A stretch of 64,000 bases of DNA from Rhodococcus sp. 4CII (GTDB lineage: Bacteria; Actinomycetota; Actinomycetes; Mycobacteriales; Mycobacteriaceae): NCBI RefSeq assembly GCF_014256275.1, contig NZ_JACCFE010000002.1, positions 5,436,001 through 5,500,000 of the forward strand, written 5' to 3'. Below, one piece after another: positions 19,411 through 27,874 of the stretch. Under the pieces are notes generated by a model, which searched no databases, was not told where the DNA came from, and saw only the letters and a program-made list of their open reading frames with translations. The position numbers were made by a program, and so were the translations under genes. Positions within the stretch are counted from its first letter, which is position 1, and every line of letters starts with the position of its first letter.

Positions 19411-19447
19411 GTACTTATTGACCGCCCGCGGTTTGATAAGTACTCAC
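19407..19447. repeat. Intergenic palindrome (family element B)
   Basis: An imperfect palindrome with left arm GTGAGTACTTAT and core ACCGCCCGCGGT, right arm ATAAGTACTCAC. It contains the stop codons of both convergent genes: TGA of the quinone reductase (19408-19410) and TAA of allophanate hydrolase (19415-19417). Same arm opening and core as the element at 13861. Confidence 0.9.
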
Positions 19448-21184
19448 GGGGCGCGAAGCGGCAGCCGCGAGATATGCGACCCAACTCCCGAACTCGGTGA
19501 TGTCGGTGGCCCCGTCGACCGCGTCGTGGGTGCAGCTGAAGCCCACCACGACGCGGCCGTCGGACAATTCGACGCTGGTCAGCGCCATCGGGGCGGGCAG
19601 GGCCGCCAGGAAGGTGCCCAGGCCTGCGGGTGACACTCGGAACAGTTCGCCGGCGATCTCGGCTCCCGCGCCGGGACCGCGGCGGACGAGACCGGGTTTG
19701 GGCGGGGTCGTGGCGAGCGCAGTGAGCCGATACGCGTCCGTGGTGGTGACGGTGCCGAAAAACCGTGCGCCGATGTCCTCGAGCTGGAAATGCAGGGGCT
19801 GACCGCGCAGGTGCGCGCCGAACACCGCGAGTTCGACACCGCCCTCGACGAGGGCGGGCGCGGGGACGCCGACGAGCCGGGCCGCCAGATCCACGGCGAC
19901 CTGATCCGCGAACGCCGGCACCACGACCATGACGCCGAACGGGTCGCCGGCAGCGGTCGGGACGCCGGGGACCGCGACGGCCGCCATGTCGAGCAGGTTG
20001 CAGAAGTTCGTGTAGGTGCCCATCCTCCGGTTGATCTGGATCGGATCCGCCTGCACGGCAGCAATGGTCGGGTGTTCGGTGGTGGTGGGCAGGAGGAGGC
20101 CGTCGAAACCGGTCAGCAGTTCCCGGGTCCGTGCCTTGACGCGGGCGAGGGTGTCGAGGTCGGCGGCGAATTCATGGCCCGCCGGTTTCCTCGCCGACTC
20201 GACGATGGCGGTGACCACCGGGTCTGCCCCTGCAGGCGCGGTGTCGAGGAATTGCCCGACCGCGGTGTACCGCTCGGCGACGACAGCGCCGTCGTACAGC
20301 AGCCGCGCCGCCTCGAGCAGCGGGGAGATGTCGACCGCCTCGACGGCGAACCCACGGTCCGTCACCGACGTCACCGTGGCGTCGAACGCCGCCCGGTATT
20401 GCGGTGTCAGCAGCGCGAGATCCGCTTTCGTGGGAATCGCGACGCGCGGCTGCGCGGGGGCGGCGAGCCTGACGTCGGAGGGCCACGCGCGGCTGCGCGG
20501 GTCCGCGGTCGCCGGACCGGACATGATGCGAGCGGCGGTCACGGCCGTGTCGAGTTCGGTGGCGAAGACGGTGACGCAGTCGTAGTCGACGCACGCGGGA
20601 ACCACGCCGTCGGCCGGGATGACGCCGAGAGTCGCCTTGATTCCGACGAGACCGTTGAACGCGGCCGGGACCCGGCCGGATCCCGCTGTGTCGGTGCCGA
20701 TTCCGATGTCGGCGATGCCGAGTGCGACGGCGACCGCCGAACCCGAGCTGGATCCACCCGACACCCGTTCGGGATCCCACGAGCACCGGACGGCGCCGTA
20801 CGGACTGCGCGTCCCGACCAGCCCGGTCGCGAACTGGTCGAGGTTCGTCTTCCCGAGGACGACGGCGCCCTGTTCGACCAGTCGGCGCACGGCGGTCGCG
20901 GTGACGTCCGGAAGGTAGACGAACTCGGGGCACGCCGCGGACGTGGGCAGTCCGGCGACGTCGATGTTGTCCTTGACCGCCACGACCTTCCCGGCCAGGG
21001 GGAGACGTTCGCCGGCGTCGAGACGGGCTTGCACGGCAACGGCATCGGCGTGCACGTCCGCGACGGGCCGGAGGGTGATCCACACCTCGGGGCGGTCGAC
21101 CTCGGCGATGCGCCGGAAGGCGTCCTCGACACGGTCAATGGGGGAGAGGGTGGTCTGTCCGCGGTTCACGGCATCGACAGTCAT
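19415..21184 (-). CDS. atzF: Allophanate hydrolase
   Basis: A 589-residue amidase-signature enzyme hydrolysing allophanate to ammonia and CO2. The Ser-cisSer-Lys triad is visible: Lys in GKVVAVKDNIDVAGLP, cis-serine in RVSGGSSSGSAVAVAL, nucleophile in GTDTAGSGRVPAAFNG. The extra C-terminal domain of about 120 residues found in AtzF-type proteins is present (VELAVFGAHLRGQPLHFQL onward), separating it from generic amidases. Its ATG overlaps the stop of urea carboxylase as TGATG, so translation is coupled. The start at 21184 is set by this overlap; upstream in-frame sequence belongs to the carboxylase. Confidence 0.96.
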   Translation of the reverse strand: MTVDAVNRGQTTLSPIDRVEDAFRRIAEVDRPEVWITLRPVADVHADAVAVQARLDAGERLPLAGKVVAVKDNIDVAGLPTSAACPEFVYLPDVTATAVRRLVEQGAVVLGKTNLDQFATGLVGTRSPYGAVRCSWDPERVSGGSSSGSAVAVALGIADIGIGTDTAGSGRVPAAFNGLVGIKATLGVIPADGVVPACVDYDCVTVFATELDTAVTAARIMSGPATADPRSRAWPSDVRLAAPAQPRVAIPTKADLALLTPQYRAAFDATVTSVTDRGFAVEAVDISPLLEAARLLYDGAVVAERYTAVGQFLDTAPAGADPVVTAIVESARKPAGHEFAADLDTLARVKARTRELLTGFDGLLLPTTTEHPTIAAVQADPIQINRRMGTYTNFCNLLDMAAVAVPGVPTAAGDPFGVMVVVPAFADQVAVDLAARLVGVPAPALVEGGVELAVFGAHLRGQPLHFQLEDIGARFFGTVTTTDAYRLTALATTPPKPGLVRRGPGAGAEIAGELFRVSPAGLGTFLAALPAPMALTSVELSDGRVVVGFSCTHDAVDGATDITEFGSWVAYLAAAASRPVSTYQTAGGQ

Positions 21185-24100
21185 CAGTTTTCTGCTCCAA
21201 TCACGACGAGTGGGGTGCCCGGTTCGACGATCGCGCCCGGTGACACGAGGACCTCGAGGACCGTTCCGGAGGACGGGAACGCGACCGGCATCTCGAGTTT
21301 CATCGCCTCGAGCACCACCGCGTTCTGTCCGGCTTCGATGCGTTGCCCGGCCTCGACCTCGACACGCCACACGCTTCCGACCATGGGCGCCTCGACGACG
21401 GCCGCACCGGACGGAAATTCGCCCCGTGCGGACGGTTCGGGAGCAGGCGTCTGTTCGACGCGGTCGAATTCGCCCGACGCCCGCCACGCCGCCTTCTCGG
21501 TGTCGAACGCCGCGGACTGGCGTGCGTCGAATTCGGCGATGGATCGCGCGTTGTCCTGCAGGAACTTCAGGTGGTCGGCGAACGCGAACGTGCCGTCGGA
21601 GATCTCCGCGTCGAACCGCCCGACCACCGCCTGCGCGCGGTACTCACGCAACTGCTCAGGGGTGACGGGTTCCCACACGATGCGGTCGAAGAACCGGAAC
21701 ATCCACGGCTTGCCCTCGTCGAACGGGCGGTGCTGCCGGTACCCGGACCAGATCGGGACGGTGCGGCCGATCAACTGATACCCGCCCGGCGACTCCATGC
21801 CGTAGACGCACAGGTACTTGCCGCCGATACCGACGGCGTCGGACGGCGTCCAGGTGCGCGCCGGGTTGTACTTGGTGGTGACCAGGCGGTGCCGCGGGTC
21901 GAGGGGCACCGCCAGGGGCGCGCCGAGGTAGACGTCGCCGAGCCCGAGCACCAGGTACTCGGCGTCGAACACGGCATCGCGGACGTCGTCGATGCTGTCC
22001 AAACCGTTGATGCGCCGGATGAACTCGGTGTTCGACGGCAGCCACGGCGCCTCGTCGCGGACACCGTTGCGGTAGCGGTCGATGGCCTCCGCGATGGACG
22101 GGTCGTCGAACGACAGCGGCAACCGGACCGTCCGGCTCGGGACCACCAGATCGTGCGTCGCCGGCAGCAGTTCCTCGATGTCCTGCAGGGTGTCGAGGAG
22201 TCGGCGGGCCGGAAGGACGTCGGCGTCGAAGTGCAGGTGCAGCGACCGGACACCCGGCGTGATGTCGATGATGCCGGGGACGCGGCGCCGGACCAGCGCC
22301 TCCGACAGCGCATGGACGCGCATGCGGAGCCCGAGATCGAGTTCGCGGGCGCCGTACTCGACGAGGATGTTGTCGTCGCCGCCGCGCAGATACACGACCT
22401 CCGGTCGGCCCAGTATCGGGGCGATGCGGTGCAGCACCCCACCATCGCCGATCGTCGCCCGGGTGGCGGCGGGCGGAACATCCAGGCGTCGAGCCGAATC
22501 CGATGCCCTCAGCACGTGCGCCCCGTCGTCGGAGACCGCGATGAACCGCACCCGGTCGCCGGGGCGGATCTGCCCCAGCTTCCAGCGGTGCGCCTTCACG
22601 ACGGTGAGGGGGCACGCGAAGCCGCCGAGGCTGGGACCGTCGGGTCCGAGCAGGATCGGGGTGTCACCGGAGACGTTGAGGGCGCCGATGCTGTACGGGT
22701 TGTCGTGCAGATTCGACGGATGCAGCCCGGCGTCGCCGCCGTCGGTCCGGGACCAGACCGGCTTGGGTCCGTCGAGCCGCAGTCCGGTGCGGTTGGCGTG
22801 AGCCTGGACCTTCCAGGTGGTGTCGTAGAACTGCGCCATGTCGGCGTCGGTGAAGTAGGTGGGCGCCGGTTGAGGTCCCTCGGTGACGGCGAGATGCCAC
22901 TCGTGGGTGAGCTCGGGGCGGAAGTCCAGCGGGACGGGCTGGGGCGCAGCGAGTCGCGCGGTGTTCTCGAACAGCGAGTCGTCGAACAGGCCCAGGACGT
23001 CGCCGACGGTGACGGCCTTGCCGGTGATGCCGCCGAACCCGCCGAGCGTGAACGTCGATGCGCTTCCGTGATAGAGCGGCGCGTCGATGCCGCCGCGGAA
23101 CGCGATGTACGTGCGCAGACCCGTGTCGCGCGGAGTGCCGATGTCGAGCACGGCTCCGGCAGGCACTTCCACCGGTTCCCACAGAGGGATCGGCTCGTCG
23201 TCGAGGGTGACCGGGGTGTCGGCGCCGCCCACGCAGATCACGGTGGCGTCCGAGAACACGAGGCGCGGCCCCTGCAGGGTGCATTCGAGTCCCGGTGCGC
23301 CGGCCGGATTGCCGACGGCGGTGTTGACGAGCTGGAACGACAGGTCGTCCATCGGTCCCGACGGCGGAATCCCGACCTCCCACAGACCGATTCGGCCCGG
23401 ATGGTCCTGCACCGTGGTCATGGTTCCGGCGCGGAGCACGTCCACGCGGCGGCCGGTGGGTCGCAGATCGGCCAGCGATCGCGTGGTGTGCTCGGCGGCC
23501 AGCACCGTGTCCGCGGCGCAGATCCGCCGCAGCTGGGGCAGGTTGGTCTGGACCCCGTAGATGTGCGTGTCCCCGAGCGCCTCGGCGAGGGCGGCGAACG
23601 CCGCCGTGCGCCGGTGCCCGCGGGTGATCACCTTCGCCAGCATCGGGTCGTAGTGAGCACTCACCTCGGTGCCCGTGTCGACCCACGTCTCCACCCGTGT
23701 GTGAGCCGGGAACTCGACGCCGGTGAGTCGTCCGGCGCAGGGGCGGTAGTCGTGGCCGGGGTCCTCGGCGTAGATGCGCGCCTCCACGGCGGTTCCGGTG
23801 ATCTCGGGTCCGGAGTCGGGCAGCCCGTCCAGCATGGACCCGTCACCGCGGGCGAGCCGCAGCATCCACTCGACGAGGTCGATTCCGGTGACTTCTTCGG
23901 TCACCGGGTGCTCGACCTGCAGTCGGGTGTTCATCTCGAGGAACGACGCCTCACCCCGGTCCACGTCGTAGACGAACTCGACGGTGCCCGCGGACCGGTA
24001 GTTCACCGACGACGCAAGGCGGCGCGACGAACTGAGAAGCTGCTCGACCAGGTCGTCGGGGAGTCCGGGTGCCGGGGCCTCCTCGACTACCTTCTGGTTG

Positions 24101-24834
24101 CGGCGCTGCAGTGAACAGTCGCGGGTGCCGAGGCTGATCGTGCGGCCGAGGCCGTCGCCGAACACCTGCACCTCGATGTGCCGGGCCCGAGCCACGAAAC
24201 GTTCGAGGAACACCCCGGACGAGGAGAAGTTGGCCTGGGCGAGGCGCTGGACGCGGTCGTAGGCTTCGCGGAGTTCCGCGGCGTCGGCGCAGGCCTGCAT
24301 CCCGATTCCGCCGCCACCACCGACGGCCTTGATCATCACGGGATAGCCGATGTCCGAGGCCGCGGACAGGGCCGCGTCGGCGGAGTCGAGGAGCCCGCTG
24401 CCCGCCACGAGGGGGACGCCGACGGCGCGGGCGGCCTCGCGGGCCGTGTGCTTGTTTCCGAACGTGCACAACTGTTCGGGGGTGGGGCCGACGAACGCGA
24501 TGCCCGCGGCTTCGGCCGCCGCGGCGAACGTGTCATTCTCCGAGAGGAAACCGTAGCCGGGGTGAATCGCGCCCGCGCCCGTCGCCAGCGCGGCCTCCAC
24601 GACGGCGTCGGCCCGCAGATACGACTCGTGGGCGGGCGCCGGGCCCAGCCGGACGGCGACGTCGGCCATCTCGACGTGTGCGGCCGCGGAATCGGCGTCG
24701 GAGTACACCGCGACCGTCTTCAGTCCGAGGAGATGCGCGGTTCGCATGATGCGGCAGGCGATTTCGCCCCGGTTGGCGACGAGCAGGGTGTCGAAGGAGT
24801 ACTCGATCGTCGGCGTATTCATCCCTGTGGACAT
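21184..24834 (-). CDS. uca: Urea carboxylase (biotin-dependent)
   Basis: A 1216-residue enzyme of full length that carboxylates urea to allophanate using ATP, bicarbonate and biotin. Domains in order: biotin carboxylase (about residues 10-455; FDTLLVANRGEIACRIMRTA, KAVGGGGGIGM, EMNTRLQVEHPVTEE), KipA/KipI-type carboxyltransferase region (about 465-1080), linker, and biotin carboxyl carrier domain with the biotinylated Lys1179 in VLEAMKLEMPV. No carboxyguanidine deiminase genes are nearby, which favours urea over guanidine as substrate. The alternative ATG at 24822 gives a protein four residues shorter. A TGTATACG motif abuts the start. Confidence 0.95.
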   Translation of the reverse strand: MSTGMNTPTIEYSFDTLLVANRGEIACRIMRTAHLLGLKTVAVYSDADSAAAHVEMADVAVRLGPAPAHESYLRADAVVEAALATGAGAIHPGYGFLSENDTFAAAAEAAGIAFVGPTPEQLCTFGNKHTAREAARAVGVPLVAGSGLLDSADAALSAASDIGYPVMIKAVGGGGGIGMQACADAAELREAYDRVQRLAQANFSSSGVFLERFVARARHIEVQVFGDGLGRTISLGTRDCSLQRRNQKVVEEAPAPGLPDDLVEQLLSSSRRLASSVNYRSAGTVEFVYDVDRGEASFLEMNTRLQVEHPVTEEVTGIDLVEWMLRLARGDGSMLDGLPDSGPEITGTAVEARIYAEDPGHDYRPCAGRLTGVEFPAHTRVETWVDTGTEVSAHYDPMLAKVITRGHRRTAAFAALAEALGDTHIYGVQTNLPQLRRICAADTVLAAEHTTRSLADLRPTGRRVDVLRAGTMTTVQDHPGRIGLWEVGIPPSGPMDDLSFQLVNTAVGNPAGAPGLECTLQGPRLVFSDATVICVGGADTPVTLDDEPIPLWEPVEVPAGAVLDIGTPRDTGLRTYIAFRGGIDAPLYHGSASTFTLGGFGGITGKAVTVGDVLGLFDDSLFENTARLAAPQPVPLDFRPELTHEWHLAVTEGPQPAPTYFTDADMAQFYDTTWKVQAHANRTGLRLDGPKPVWSRTDGGDAGLHPSNLHDNPYSIGALNVSGDTPILLGPDGPSLGGFACPLTVVKAHRWKLGQIRPGDRVRFIAVSDDGAHVLRASDSARRLDVPPAATRATIGDGGVLHRIAPILGRPEVVYLRGGDDNILVEYGARELDLGLRMRVHALSEALVRRRVPGIIDITPGVRSLHLHFDADVLPARRLLDTLQDIEELLPATHDLVVPSRTVRLPLSFDDPSIAEAIDRYRNGVRDEAPWLPSNTEFIRRINGLDSIDDVRDAVFDAEYLVLGLGDVYLGAPLAVPLDPRHRLVTTKYNPARTWTPSDAVGIGGKYLCVYGMESPGGYQLIGRTVPIWSGYRQHRPFDEGKPWMFRFFDRIVWEPVTPEQLREYRAQAVVGRFDAEISDGTFAFADHLKFLQDNARSIAEFDARQSAAFDTEKAAWRASGEFDRVEQTPAPEPSARGEFPSGAAVVEAPMVGSVWRVEVEAGQRIEAGQNAVVLEAMKLEMPVAFPSSGTVLEVLVSPGAIVEPGTPLVVIGAEN

Positions 24835-24835
24835 G

Positions 24836-24846
24836 GTTGTATACGC
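24836..24846. promoter_or_regulatory. TGTATACG motif upstream of urea carboxylase
   Basis: TTGTATACGC immediately precedes the urea carboxylase start. The octamer TGTATACG also occurs, in the minus-strand orientation, in the inverted repeat before urtA (33473-33502). GntR proteins of the FCD subfamily often bind GTATAC-centred sites, and such a regulator is encoded in the urt operon. Confidence 0.45.
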
Positions 24847-24904
24847 TAAGGACGGGGTGTTTCACCGAGATTTCTCGAGGTAAAGCGTGGGTAAGTAACA
24901 CCTC

Positions 24905-26344
24905 TCACGGTGTCGAGGGCTGCACCGGGGGAACGAAGTCGAAAGTCGTCCCGAGCAACCACACCAGAAGCAGGACCACCGGCAGGTGGAACATGAACTG
25001 CAGGAACGTGAATCCCACCAGATCGCGCGCCCGGAGCCCCAGCACCGCCAGCAGGGGCAGCATGAAGAACGGGTTGATCAGGTTCGGCAGCGCCTCGGCG
25101 ACGTTGTACACCTGGACGGTCCAGCCCAGGTTCATCCCGACGTCGGTGGCCGACTGCATCACATACGGCGCCTCGACCAGCCATTTGCCGCCGCCGGACG
25201 GGACGAAGAGGCCCAGTACGACGGTGTAGAGGGCGATGACGACGGTGAAGCCTCCGCCGCTGCCGATGTTCGTGAAGAATTCCGCGAGGTGCTCCGAGAT
25301 GGTGAGACCGTTTCTGCCCTCGGCCTTCGTGAGGATCGCGGCCATGGCGGCATAGAGCGGAAACTGGACCAGGATGCCGGCCGTGGCGGGGACGGCCAGG
25401 GCTACGGCTTGCAGAAATTTACGTGGCGTCCCGTGGAGCACCAGTCCCAGCATGAGAAAGACCAGCAGGTACGCGTTGAGGCTGCTGACGACGGTGAGCA
25501 GGGGCTTGGTCAGCAGCTGGGAGACGAGCCAGCCCAACGTCATCAGGCCGGCCAGCGCCGGCAGGATCCGGCTGTACTCGAGCCACTCTCCCGGTCGTGA
25601 TCGAGGCGGGACCTCTTTCGGACGGTCGTCGAGGTCGACCTCCAGATCCTGGGCGGTCGTGACGGCGGCGCCCCTCGGCGCCGAGAAGTGAGCGATCACC
25701 ACGGTCAGGGCGATGATGATCGCGCACATGAGCAGCGACTGCCAGGTGAAGATCGTGGTTCCGAAGTCGAGGACGCCCGTGATCTTCAGCAGCGCGGGAG
25801 GCAGAGATGCGGCGGTGGCCTGCAGCTGGGCCGCGGAGGACGACATACCCAGTGCCCACACCGCGCCCAGACCCATGAACGCCGCCGCGCCCAGAGCGCG
25901 GTAGTCGACCCGCAGGTCGGATCGGCGCGCGATCGCCCGGGCCAGCAGCCCGCCGAACACCAGGCTGAGTCCCCAGTTCAGGAAGGACACCGACATGGCC
26001 AGGAAAGCAACGAAACTGACTGCGCTGCGCGCTGTCCGAGGCATCATGGCCAGGCGATCGATCAGCCGAGCGACCGGCGGGGACGTGGCGACGACGTATC
26101 CGGTGAGCACCACCATCGCCATCTGCAGGGTGAACGCGGTCAGATCCCAGAAACCGTCGCCGAACGCGTCGACCACGGCCTGCGGCGACGAACCGTTGGC
26201 GAGTGCGGCCACCGCGACGACGAAGACACCCACGAGGGCGAACACGTAGGCGTCCGGAAACCATTTCTCCGTCCACCCGGCCAGTGACTGCGCAACCCGT
26301 GCCAGTCCCTTTTCGGAGCGGACCTCTTCGGTGGCGGATGTCAT
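24905..26344 (-). CDS. AtoE-type short-chain fatty acid transporter family protein
   Basis: A 479-residue polytopic membrane protein of the TIGR00366/AtoE family, with about twelve hydrophobic segments beginning at WFPDAYVFALVGVFVVAVAA. Family signatures include FWDLTAFTLQMAMVVLTGYV, SFLNWGLSLVFGGLLARAIA and PSGGGKWLVEAPYV. AtoE is associated with acetoacetate/short-chain fatty acid uptake in E. coli, but substrates of most members are untested. Here it lies 70 bases upstream of urea carboxylase on the same strand, so the cargo may belong to the same catabolic unit. No specific assignment is possible. Confidence 0.85.
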   Translation of the reverse strand: MTSATEEVRSEKGLARVAQSLAGWTEKWFPDAYVFALVGVFVVAVAALANGSSPQAVVDAFGDGFWDLTAFTLQMAMVVLTGYVVATSPPVARLIDRLAMMPRTARSAVSFVAFLAMSVSFLNWGLSLVFGGLLARAIARRSDLRVDYRALGAAAFMGLGAVWALGMSSSAAQLQATAASLPPALLKITGVLDFGTTIFTWQSLLMCAIIIALTVVIAHFSAPRGAAVTTAQDLEVDLDDRPKEVPPRSRPGEWLEYSRILPALAGLMTLGWLVSQLLTKPLLTVVSSLNAYLLVFLMLGLVLHGTPRKFLQAVALAVPATAGILVQFPLYAAMAAILTKAEGRNGLTISEHLAEFFTNIGSGGGFTVVIALYTVVLGLFVPSGGGKWLVEAPYVMQSATDVGMNLGWTVQVYNVAEALPNLINPFFMLPLLAVLGLRARDLVGFTFLQFMFHLPVVLLLVWLLGTTFDFVPPVQPSTP

Positions 26345-26360
26345 GCGGCCGTCCCCTTCT

Positions 26361-26408
26361 CTGCGCGATGCGGAATCTACGCGGTGTGGAACCTACGCGG
26401 TGTGGAAC
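26361..26408. repeat. Tandem 16-bp repeats between CMD and AtoE genes
   Basis: Two perfect copies of CTACGCGGTGTGGAAC (26377-26392 and 26393-26408), preceded by a third copy at 26361-26376 with four mismatches. They fill most of the 64-base gap between the CMD-like stop codon and the AtoE start. Confidence 0.9.
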
Positions 26409-26942
26409 CTACAAATAGTCGCGTTCGATCCTCAGAGTCCCGATCGTGGTGGCCAGCGCGTCGTATTGGGTCACCAGAAAACAGAATTCGATCAGGCGGC
26501 GGTCGTCGAAGTACGCAGCGAGCGCCGACCATGTGGCATCGTCGAGGTTGTCGGTGGTGACGAGTTGGTCGACGGCCGTGAGGACGGCGCGGCGACGCGC
26601 GTCCCAGCCCGCCGCGTCGGGGCCTTCCAGCACCTGTTCGAGCAGCGCCGGGGTGATGCCCGCCCGGCGTCCGAGACGCACGTGGTGGTCCATCTCGTAG
26701 CCGCACTTCCGAAGATGCGCCACCCGGATGATGATCAGTTCGGTCTCGTGCCGGGAGATCTTCCCGCCCGGCATCAGCTTGCCGGAGTAGCGCAGCCACG
26801 CACGGAAGAGGCCCCTGGCGCGGCCCACCGTGCTGAACAGGTGCGCGTCCGGGACACCGGCGACGCGGGAGATGATCCGCCACAGCACCCAGTTGACGGG
26901 GCCGAGCTCCTTCAGACGTCCGGGTGGAATGCGTGCGGTCAC
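26409..26942 (-). CDS. Carboxymuconolactone decarboxylase-like (AhpD-fold) protein
   Basis: A 177-residue all-helical protein of the CMD/AhpD superfamily. The family active-site pattern is present once as LRKCGYEMDHHVRLGRRAGI, with one cysteine rather than the CxxC of peroxidase-active AhpD, so redox activity is less likely and a lyase or ligand-binding role is possible. The GTG start overlaps the stop of the SDR gene (GTGA), showing coupled translation of the two. Catalytic substrate unknown. Confidence 0.82.
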   Translation of the reverse strand: MTARIPPGRLKELGPVNWVLWRIISRVAGVPDAHLFSTVGRARGLFRAWLRYSGKLMPGGKISRHETELIIIRVAHLRKCGYEMDHHVRLGRRAGITPALLEQVLEGPDAAGWDARRRAVLTAVDQLVTTDNLDDATWSALAAYFDDRRLIEFCFLVTQYDALATTIGTLRIERDYL

Positions 26943-27775
26943 GCGGCCCCCTCTCGTTCCATCCGCCCCTTCGCAGGACCGGTTGCGTGCGCGCGTAGTT
27001 CGATCGACCGGGTCATCTCCGTGGCCCGGAGTGCGAGCATACGCACAGAATCCGACCCGGGTATCCGGGATGGTGTGTATATCCGATTCTTGCGCCCGGC
27101 GATCGCCCGTTCGAGAGCGTCGACCGCCACCGTGATCGAGGAGGTCCGGGCCCGTGCGCTGCCGCGGGGTGGCGGAACCGCGACACCGTCGAAATCGATC
27201 AGCGTCCGGTCCGTGTCGATCTGGCCGAGGCGGGCGATGCCCACCCGCGTCCCCAGTGGTTTCAGCTCCTCCCGCAGGACCTCACCGAGTTCCTCCGCTC
27301 CGCCTCGCGTGGCGCCGTGGACGCCGCGCAGCGGGGTGAAGGCCGTCGACGATGCCACGACCAGTGCGTACCCGTTGCGGTGTCCGATGTGCGGTCCCGC
27401 GGCACGCAGCGTGTGGTACGTGCCCATCACGTTGACCTCGACGGCATACCGCATCACGTCCGGATCGCCCTCGACTATCTGCGCCGGCGGCGTCACGCCC
27501 GCGTTCGCGACCACCACGTCGAGTCCGCCGAGCCGATCGGCGAGATAGTCGAACGCGTCCTCGACGGCCATCCTGTCGCGGATGTCGCATCGACGCCACG
27601 GCGCCCGGCCGCAGGCGGTGGCCGTCTGTTCGAGGAGTTCGGGTTCGAGGCCGAGCAACCCGACACGGGCGCCCCGCTCGTGAAGTCGTCTGGCGAGTCC
27701 GGCGCCGATACCCCGGGCTGCGCCGGTGATCAGGACGCGGCGTCCGACCAGATTCTCTTCGAGAGTGCGTGACAT
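26939..27775 (-). CDS. Short-chain dehydrogenase/reductase
   Basis: A 278-residue classical SDR. The cofactor motif is RRVLITGAARGIGAGLARRL, the NAG structural motif is VVVANAGVTPPAQIV, but the usual YxxxK catalytic pair is not where expected: after VVASSTAFTPL the corresponding segment reads HGATRGGAEELGEVL, so Tyr and Lys appear replaced by His/Thr and Gly/Glu. This suggests either a non-canonical active site or a non-catalytic member. The ATG at 27775 is favoured over a TTG at 27790. A palindromic TACCGAGCGGTA lies 22 bases upstream. Confidence 0.8.
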   Translation of the reverse strand: MSRTLEENLVGRRVLITGAARGIGAGLARRLHERGARVGLLGLEPELLEQTATACGRAPWRRCDIRDRMAVEDAFDYLADRLGGLDVVVANAGVTPPAQIVEGDPDVMRYAVEVNVMGTYHTLRAAGPHIGHRNGYALVVASSTAFTPLRGVHGATRGGAEELGEVLREELKPLGTRVGIARLGQIDTDRTLIDFDGVAVPPPRGSARARTSSITVAVDALERAIAGRKNRIYTPSRIPGSDSVRMLALRATEMTRSIELRAHATGPAKGRMEREGAA

Positions 27776-27797
27776 GAAGCGAGTTCCCAACCTGTGT

Positions 27798-27809
27798 TAC
27801 CGAGCGGTA
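27798..27809. promoter_or_regulatory. Palindromic operator-like site upstream of SDR-CMD
   Basis: TACCGAGCGGTA is a perfect 12-bp palindrome of the TACCG-N2-CGGTA form typical of TetR-family operators in actinobacteria. It lies 22 bases before the SDR start codon in the 99-base gap after the GntR gene, suggesting that SDR-CMD has its own regulated promoter. Confidence 0.5.
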
Positions 27810-27874
27810 GCAAGACGCTAGCACCCGCTCGGGTCGGGGGAGGGAAAAATGTCACACGGAGTTGGACAACTGTC

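Noticed and set aside
21343..24114. A 923-codon open frame opposite urea carboxylase
   Set aside because: It is a GC-rich antisense shadow: no recognisable domains, composition dominated by Arg/Gly/Val/Asp, and complete overlap with a gene whose domains and active sites are all intact.
21184..24834. Guanidine carboxylase instead of urea carboxylase
   Set aside because: Guanidine systems carry carboxyguanidine deiminase subunits and often a guanidine riboswitch; neither is seen, while a urea importer is in the same block.
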